Shown piece after piece: positions 59,160 to 64,000 of a stretch of 64,000 nucleotides of DNA. Source of the stretch: Symbiodinium natans (taxonomy: Eukaryota; Sar; Dinophyceae; Suessiales; Symbiodiniaceae); the NCBI GenBank assembly GCA_905221605.1, contig CAJNDS010002812.1, positions 243,501 through 307,500 on the forward strand, read 5' to 3'. How positions within the stretch are numbered: the stretch's first letter is position 1; every line of letters starts with the position of its first letter. The notes beneath the pieces are model-generated. The model was not told the DNA's origin and did not search any database. It saw nothing but the letters and a program-made list of their open reading frames with translations. The translations under genes were made by a program, and so were the position numbers.

Positions 59160-59630
59160 ATGTCGGGTCATCCTCTAAGGTTTTGTGACTTAGGGGATCA
59201 GTTTCCAGGGTTGAAGGCTTCGAATTACAGCAGTTGCATACCCTCTACGTATACAGCCCCCCCCCCCCCCCCCGCCCACATCGTGCCCAAAACCCGAAAA
59301 CCCCAAGACCCTAAGAATCCGAAGTCCCGAACCCTGCTTAGAGACCCCTTATCGGATTGCCTTCCCGTGCACCTGGATCCCTTTATCCCTGCATGGCCCT
59401 GCATCCCTCCGACCCTGCGCGCCCGACCGAAACCGTGGAAACCCGTGCCACTGATGCCGAGAACTGTCCTTGAAAGCTCGCTTCTACACCCTTACATGGG
59501 GATGCTCCCCCCTTACAGCTTGTCACACAAGCACGAACTCCCGCGGTGCCCCAAATTGGGTGTTGGGGCTGGGCGGGCTTCGGCCAAACCCTACAAACCT
59601 CAACCAGGAACCCTGAACCCGAAACCCTGA
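59160..59630 (+). CDS. 159-codon Pro-rich open frame
   Basis: Frame 59151-59630 reads HPLRFCDLGDQFPGLKASNY, LLRDPLSDCLPVHLDPFIPA, PPTLRARPKPWKPVPLMPRT and LPRCPKLGVGAGRASAKPYK, then ends in a degenerate heptamer tract. A C16 run (59257-59272) supplies a Pro stretch. CCC/AAA-rich words at 59280-59345 suggest part is decayed heptamer. Possible exon, no family recognised. Confidence 0.25.
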   Translation: MSGHPLRFCDLGDQFPGLKASNYSSCIPSTYTAPPPPPAHIVPKTRKPQDPKNPKSRTLLRDPLSDCLPVHLDPFIPAWPCIPPTLRARPKPWKPVPLMPRTVLESSLLHPYMGMLPPYSLSHKHELPRCPKLGVGAGRASAKPYKPQPGTLNPKP

Positions 59631-59760
59631 CCCTGAACCCTGAACCCTACAAGCCCTAGGACCATAAACCCTACATAAATCCACTATAGACCCTTGGTAA
59701 ATCCTAAACCCTAAACCGTAAACCCTAAACCCTAAACCCTAAACCCTTGATAAAACCCCA
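59580..59760 (-). repeat. Degenerate telomere-like arrays
   Basis: CCCTGAA/CCCTACA words then CCCTAAA units at 59703-59748. Confidence 0.85.
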
Positions 59761-59899
59761 AAAGACCTTGTACAAACCCTGGACGCTCCGGGAGGTGTGA
59801 CGGCCGCAAACCCGCAGGAACCTGCAGAACCCAAGGCCCAGCATCTTTTGGGCGTTCTTATTCTTAATATTGCTCGTGTTATGACTTTCTTGTAGACAG

Positions 59900-60330
59900 G
59901 CAGGAGTAGATTAAGCAAATAATATATGTGTATATATATATAATAATAAGAAGAATTACTATTACTATTATGATTATAATTACTTTTCTATTTTATGTTA
60001 CTGTTCAAGTGGGGCGCAGGACTCCAGCGAAGGTCCCGTCGAAGAGCTGATCGCGGAAAACACCCACAAGGACGGACTTCTTCCCTGCAGCAGTCTTACA
60101 TATAAATACAAGTGTATATGTATGTTCCTATGTATTTGAATATGTGTGAGTGTGTACGTGTACATGTACATATGTATAAAACGATAAAGAAAGAACGAAA
60201 GAAATATATATATATATATACACATACGTCTAGACAGTTGCCTAATATTTGTTTTGGCGGCAGTACATCATTTTTTAAGTGCAAGCTGATTCTCGCGATG
60301 CTGTAGACTCAACCCGCTGCCCAAGCTACA
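59900..60330. other. AT-rich region without a gene
   Basis: (TA)n at 59923-59945, TAATAATAAG/ATTACTATTA stretch at 59941-59975 and (TA)n at 60205-60222. Unique sequence otherwise. Confidence 0.5.
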
Positions 60331-60337
60331 TTCAGAA

Positions 60338-60368
60338 ACCCTAAACCCTAAACCCTAAACCCTAAACG
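60338..60368 (-). repeat. Interstitial telomere-like tract, 4-5 units
   Basis: CCCTAAA array. Confidence 0.93.
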
Positions 60369-60489
60369 TTCAGCTGCTGAACCCCAAGCCCAACTCTCAC
60401 TGGCAAAGCTGGAGTCTCAAGCGAAAACCCTCCAAGACACGTCTTGAGCCACATGAGATACCTGTAGCAAAAAGGCAAACAGAGATGTA

Positions 60490-60800
60490 GGCACTGACCA
60501 TATACACACATATACATGTACATATTTGTATGTGTATATGTATAAATATGCATGTAAATATGAATACCAATATAAATATAAATGTGTGTGTATATAGCTA
60601 TACATGTAGAAGTTGTTTGTACATTACATGCATTTTCCTTTGCATGCATATGAATATATTCATATATATATATATGTGTATATATACACATGCATATACA
60701 ATTATGTACATACATACAAATGTGTTTTTACATATATATATATATATATATATATATCATGTACACATCTATATGTATATATATATACATATTTACTTAT
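60490..60800. repeat. AT-rich microsatellite block
   Basis: TATATACACATATACATG-like words over 300 bp, with (TA)n at 60732-60756. The Tyr/Ile/His-rich frames here are artefacts. Confidence 0.88.
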
Positions 60801-61058
60801 TGATGTTTCCCAAGTTCTGGTTTAAGTCCGAGGTTAGATGTATATGTTTCTTACACACGCTGGGTGGAGGAAGTCTCCCCTAATTGGTTATCTCCAACCT
60901 TTTTTCGTGAATGCGCAGGGATACTCTGGGTGCCTTATCGGTGCTAAAGCACTGGGGTTAAAGCACTAGTCAAATCGGCTGCCTCAACCAGCGCGGGAGG
61001 GTTCAGGAAGTGTAGGGCTTGGGGGTGAGTCGAGCACGAAGTCCTGAAGCTAATTGCT

Positions 61059-61298
61059 GTGGAGTATAACCTGCCCCTGCGTTTTCTGGCACCAACGTCA
61101 AACAACATAGCAAACTCAGCCAAAAGCCCGACCCAAAGTAGGGTACCAATCCGAGGAAACGATCAGAACAAAGCAGATTCTGGCCCAAAACTAAGCACAG
61201 CCCCCTCCCCACCCTGGCAAGCAGTGGGAAAGTACCCTCAGGCACTAGGCAATCTGCAGCATGACATGGTCGCCAGGCCATTCAACCCTAAACCCTAA
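61059..61298 (+). CDS. 80-codon repeat-free open frame
   Basis: Reads LPLRFLAPTSNNIANSAKSP, TQSRVPIRGNDQNKADSGPK and VGKYPQALGNLQHDMVARPF, ending in a short CCCTAAA tract. Asn/Ser/Gln/Pro-rich, probably a disordered segment if real. It lies 130 bp upstream of the block at 61427 and could be part of the same gene. Confidence 0.3.
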   Translation: MEYNLPLRFLAPTSNNIANSAKSPTQSRVPIRGNDQNKADSGPKLSTAPSPPWQAVGKYPQALGNLQHDMVARPFNPKP

Positions 61299-61426
61299 AC
61301 CCCATCTCAAAAGGGCTTGTGGATGGGCCACAAAAATTCCCGGCTGCCAGAACACCCCACCGAAACGAAGCAACAAAACACACTACCAATTTGAACCTCC
61401 GTTGTGATTTTTTCCTTGCCTTTGAG

Positions 61427-61781
61427 AGGGGCCAACTGAGGAATGGCATGCTGAGGCTTTATGCTCCTCTGCATGCTATGGAATCGCAGACGCTCGAAGA
61501 CTTCAGGATTAGCCGAAGTCCAGTAAGAGTCGAGCAAGCAGCAGCCTGCCTTTCAGGGATTCGGCTGCAGAAGGCCCCAGCACAAAGTACTTGAGCGAAG
61601 AGAACGTGCGCAGTGCACAGCAAAGCCGGGCTCGGCCTTATCCGCAGGCACCTTGGGCGCTTGTCCCGAGATCGAACCTCCTTTGGTGCAACTTAAGACA
61701 TCTGAAAGGCACACCGGAGGACGCCAGTTCTTACAAAGTGCCTGCGCCAGCAGGGAGCAGCGCTCAAACGCGCAAGACTAA
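61427..61781 (+). CDS. Two-exon gene-like block
   Basis: Exon 61427-61522 follows a pyrimidine tract (TTTTTTCCTTGCCTTTGAG) and ends at SP/GTAAGAG. A 34-nt gap ends CTGCCTTTCAG, and exon 61557-61781 continues in phase 0 for 74 codons to TAA. The first reads GQLRNGMLRLYAPLHAMESQ; the second reads GCRRPQHKVLERRERAQCTA, ACPEIEPPLVQLKTSERHTG and QFLQSACASREQRSNAQD. Phase agreement plus canonical sites support it, although the intron would be very short. A different frame (SEENVRSAQQSRARPYPQAP) is also open across exon 2. No family recognised. Confidence 0.37.
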
Positions 61782-62162
61782 AAGCCGGCTTGCTGGAAGC
61801 ACGCCGAAGGCTGTCCAAGGATAAGCCTGAGCGACACCACCTGAGAGGGTCGAGGGCAGCGCAGAAGAGCTCCGCCGCAAGTGCAACGATCACGGAAGAT
61901 CGATAGCTGGCGTGCGGGCAGCCGAGTGGGCTGGAGTGAATGGCTGCGGCGTCTACCTTGCCCCTTAGGACTTCCCCCCCTTGAGATCGTCGTGACGTAG
62001 GCCTTAGGAGCTCAATGTTTGGGGTTTAGGGTCGGTCTTGGGGTACATTACGGTACGTTTTCCTATGCAGTTCATGGTTGGGAGGAACGGCGACACAAAC
62101 CCAAGCGCCGCCATCGGAAACCAGACCAAGAAGGCGCAGCTTGCCGTTTCGGTTTTTTTGCT

Positions 62163-62269
62163 CTACTAGTTGCTTACGCACCACCCAAAAATTGAGAAAG
62201 ATTCTTCCTTGTAAGGGGAGTATAGGCTTATGGTGTTTTTTTTGGGGGGGGTTCTTGAGCAAGTAGTAG
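62163..62269. mobile_element. Family F element, copy 2
   Basis: CTACTAGTTGCTTACGCACC on the left and GGTTCTTGAGCAAGTAGTAG on the right are inverted ends. The interior GATTCTTCCTTGTAAGGGGA resembles CTTCCTTCTTAAGGCCAATA of the 6501 copy, and GGGGAGTATAGG recurs at 4420. Confidence 0.72.
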
Positions 62270-62279
62270 TGCTGGTTTG

Positions 62280-63240
62280 GGGTTAGGCCACCCAAACAAG
62301 TGCTGTGCAGCGTGTATATGAATAGGAAATGTCCATGTGGAATGTTTTTATCTAATGCGAAGCCACAATGTATGCATTCACGATAAACATTAACATGCCT
62401 AATTGATTGGCTGACTTCTTCAGGCACAGGTTGTGAGATAGGCCAAAACGGCTCGGACCTCCCATGTCGTGCCAAACCCTAAACCCTAAACCCTAAACCC
62501 ACAAACCTGTGAACTGAGGAATATGCCACAAGTTGAACATCCTGTTGCATCTTCCTGACTTAGCGGGGGATTGGGATTTCCGGCTGCCCGAACCCTAAAC
62601 TCCGAAGCCCTAAGACCTCTATACATGCTGTTTCTCCACTGAAGGTGGTGAAGATGCAGCAGGCACCGGTGAGCCTGTCAAGGCCCACCAGCACGAAATG
62701 AGTTTTGAGTCTTGAGGTTTGGGGTTAAGGTGTAGGGTTCGGGATGAGATGGGTTGTGAGGCTTAAGTCTAAGGGAAGTTGCATGGGCCCTTAATATGGT
62801 CCCTTAGTTCCCTTAAAGGGTTCAGGCACCACCTAAGATTAACGGAGTTTCCATGTTTGCAGGATCAAAGAAGGATGCCATATCAGGCTCAGGTACAGGT
62901 CCGCTGATTGGCCAGCAGCGCGAGGCCTAGGAACTCGGGTTTGTTTAAACATCTCCCTAAACCCTAAACTCTCCACCCTAAACCCCGAACCCTGAACCCC
63001 AAAGCCGAAACCCTTTTTGCTCTTTTTGGGAGTTTCTCATGGGGGCTCCAGTATCCTAAGCAGGCCCTTGAAGTCGGTTGTCATCGCAGTAACTGGGGAA
63101 GTACAGTGGAGAGCCTAGGTGTAGCAGCACAGTAGCTATGGATCTGTGGGAGGTCTTCCTGTCTTGTCCAATGCGCTGTACTTGCTTCTACTGTTCCTGA
63201 CTTGTCCGCCAAGTCAGATGTCATTCGTTTGGCTGGTGAG
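62280..63240. other. Region without a supportable gene
   Basis: A 149-codon minus-strand frame (62026-62475) passes through the family F element and is not credited beyond its first ~70 codons (SEPFWPISQPVPEEVSQSIR). CCCTAAA tract at 62473-62500, decayed heptamers at 62955-63010. Confidence 0.35.
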
Positions 63241-63334
63241 TTCGCTTGCGGTTGATGATCTCTTCGTTGCGTTGCTATTCTGGCCTTGACCTTCTCCTTC
63301 TTGAAACTCCCCATGCTTGTTGGTATGTTACCAG

Positions 63335-63488
63335 TGTTGCTTCTGCTGCTGCGACAGCGGTGACGGCAGCACCGGTGGTGCAGACATGCGACTGCAGAAG
63401 CTGCCGGGAACCCGCCTCATCAGCACTGAATCGAAGCTTCCAAACTTACAGGGGGCACTTTTGCAGCTGCATTGTGCTGTTCCCATGA
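63335..63488 (+). CDS. Terminal exon candidate with CxCxxC cluster
   Basis: Acceptor TATGTTACCAG, then 50 codons to TGA at 63486-63488: VASAAATAVTAAPVVQTCDC, RSCREPASSALNRSFQTYRG and HFCSCIVLFP. The start is Ala/Thr/Val-rich, then a CDCxxC ... CxC cluster. The frame is open from 63246. No family recognised. Confidence 0.33.
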
Positions 63489-63608
63489 CCGCATCATGGG
63501 ACCCGAAACCCTAAACCCTAAAACCCTATAATGGTTGTGTGTCCAGCAGGAGGTTGCTGGCGAGGAGAAGGAGGGATATTCCGAGAAGAAGGAGCCTTGT
63601 CTTCAAAT

Positions 63609-63642
63609 GGAAACCCTAAACCCTAAACCCTAAACCCTAAAC
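63609..63642 (-). repeat. Interstitial telomere-like tract, 5 units
   Basis: CCCTAAA array. Confidence 0.94.
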
Positions 63643-63644
63643 CT

Positions 63645-64000
63645 GGAACCGGGTTGACCTTGTGTAAGGTTGCTCTGCAGGTTATGCGTATAACTTGTTG
63701 GTTGATGTCCTGTTTTCAAGGGAATTCAGGTTCCTCTACAAGTACGCCCAAACCATCATGTCGGCTCTAGAGTACTCTAGAGGCCTTCCAGTCAGGAGAC
63801 TTTGGGTTCAAGGCTTAGGTAGACCGTCCACAGCACAAATCTTGTACACTTTCACAATCAGTGTTTGCACTTTCGGGCTCTTGTATTGACAGTGAAGATA
63901 ATGCTATCGCCGACCTTGACGCAGCGTCGCCCGCGAGTGACCTTGGGGTTTCGTCTGGGCTTGGACACTCTCGCCGAAGCTTTCGCGGCCACATCGCGAA
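63645..64000. other. Right edge, one short frame
   Basis: A 64-codon frame at 63695-63889 reads LVDVLFSREFRFLYKYAQTI, MSALEYSRGLPVRRLWVQGL and ILYTFTISVCTFGLLY. An acceptor-like CTCTGCAG at 63672-63679 precedes it. Repeat-free and moderately coding-like, but unrecognised. Confidence 0.28.

Noticed and set aside
61660-61690. tRNA gene B-box-like word (GAGGTTCGATCTCGG on the minus strand)
   Set aside because: No matching A-box or cloverleaf could be drawn around it; likewise GTTCGAGTCC at 27617.
6501-62269. Target duplications for families C, E and F
   Set aside because: Flanks were compared at all plausible borders and no convincing direct repeat of constant length was found.
193-63642. A chromosome end (true telomere)
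   Set aside because: Tracts are short, alternate in orientation and are separated by unique DNA throughout; none runs to a window edge.
1-64000. Bacterial or phage origin
   Set aside because: Telomere-like repeats, MITEs, microsatellites, absence of operons or ribosome binding sites, and small exon-like islands all point to a eukaryotic nucleus.

Overview
The window reads as nuclear DNA of a eukaryote with plant/alveolate-type telomeres. The heptamer TTTAGGG (or its complement CCCTAAA) occurs in more than 60 short interstitial tracts of about 3 to 27 units, spread over the full 64 kb in both orientations. The longest prokaryote-style open frames are repeat-derived, there are no operons, rRNA or tRNA genes that I can recognise, and the likely genes are broken into short exons with AG/GT borders. 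Genome-wide scattering of the AAACCCT heptamer together with CAG-coded amino-acid runs is a published hallmark of Eimeria-type coccidia, and TTTAGGG telomeres are also used by dinoflagellates, chromerids and green lineages. I therefore favour an alveolate, with low confidence as to group.

Layout. 0-11 kb: telomere-like tracts, a candidate three-exon gene with a mitochondrial-type N-terminus (132-1766), several small non-autonomous inverted-repeat elements and isolated exon-like islands. 11-15 kb: the one unmistakable coding block, an alanine-rich protein of about 1,100 residues made of 4.3 nearly identical 723-bp copies, each itself built from eleven 22-residue units, with N-glycosylation sequons in the turns; related Ala-rich islands lie on both sides. 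15-34 kb: exon-like islands separated by heptamer tracts, with inverted-repeat elements and a 218-codon Arg/Gln/Pro-rich frame at 27.7 kb. 34.6-36.7 kb: an AT-rich foldback element of about 2 kb. 37-48 kb: degenerate heptamer arrays, two paralogous Cys-rich exons (40.7 and 47.2 kb) and two striking inverted tandem arrays at 44.1-45.4 kb. 48-64 kb: the longest heptamer tract (49.4 kb), more exon candidates, a CAG-repeat frame (56.1 kb), and a gene-like block at 61.4-61.8 kb.

The main structural messages are these. (i) At least seven families of short palindromic elements are present (called A to H here). Family A shows exact 8-bp target duplications at two copies and a 7/8 match at a third, so it is a real MITE family. 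(ii) Many exon-like islands sit between a CCCTAAA tract on the left and a TTTAGGG tract on the right, and the right-hand tract often supplies the GT of the candidate donor (GTTTAGGG). This would mean + strand transcription and introns that begin and end with complementary telomere-like arrays. (iii) The same heptamer has been locally re-amplified into different variant arrays (TTTAGTAGGG, TTTATAGGG, CCCCAAA, TTAGGGC and others). Apart from the Ala-rich protein, all gene calls are exon-level hypotheses: at this base composition a 30-codon open frame arises easily by chance, and confidence values reflect that.
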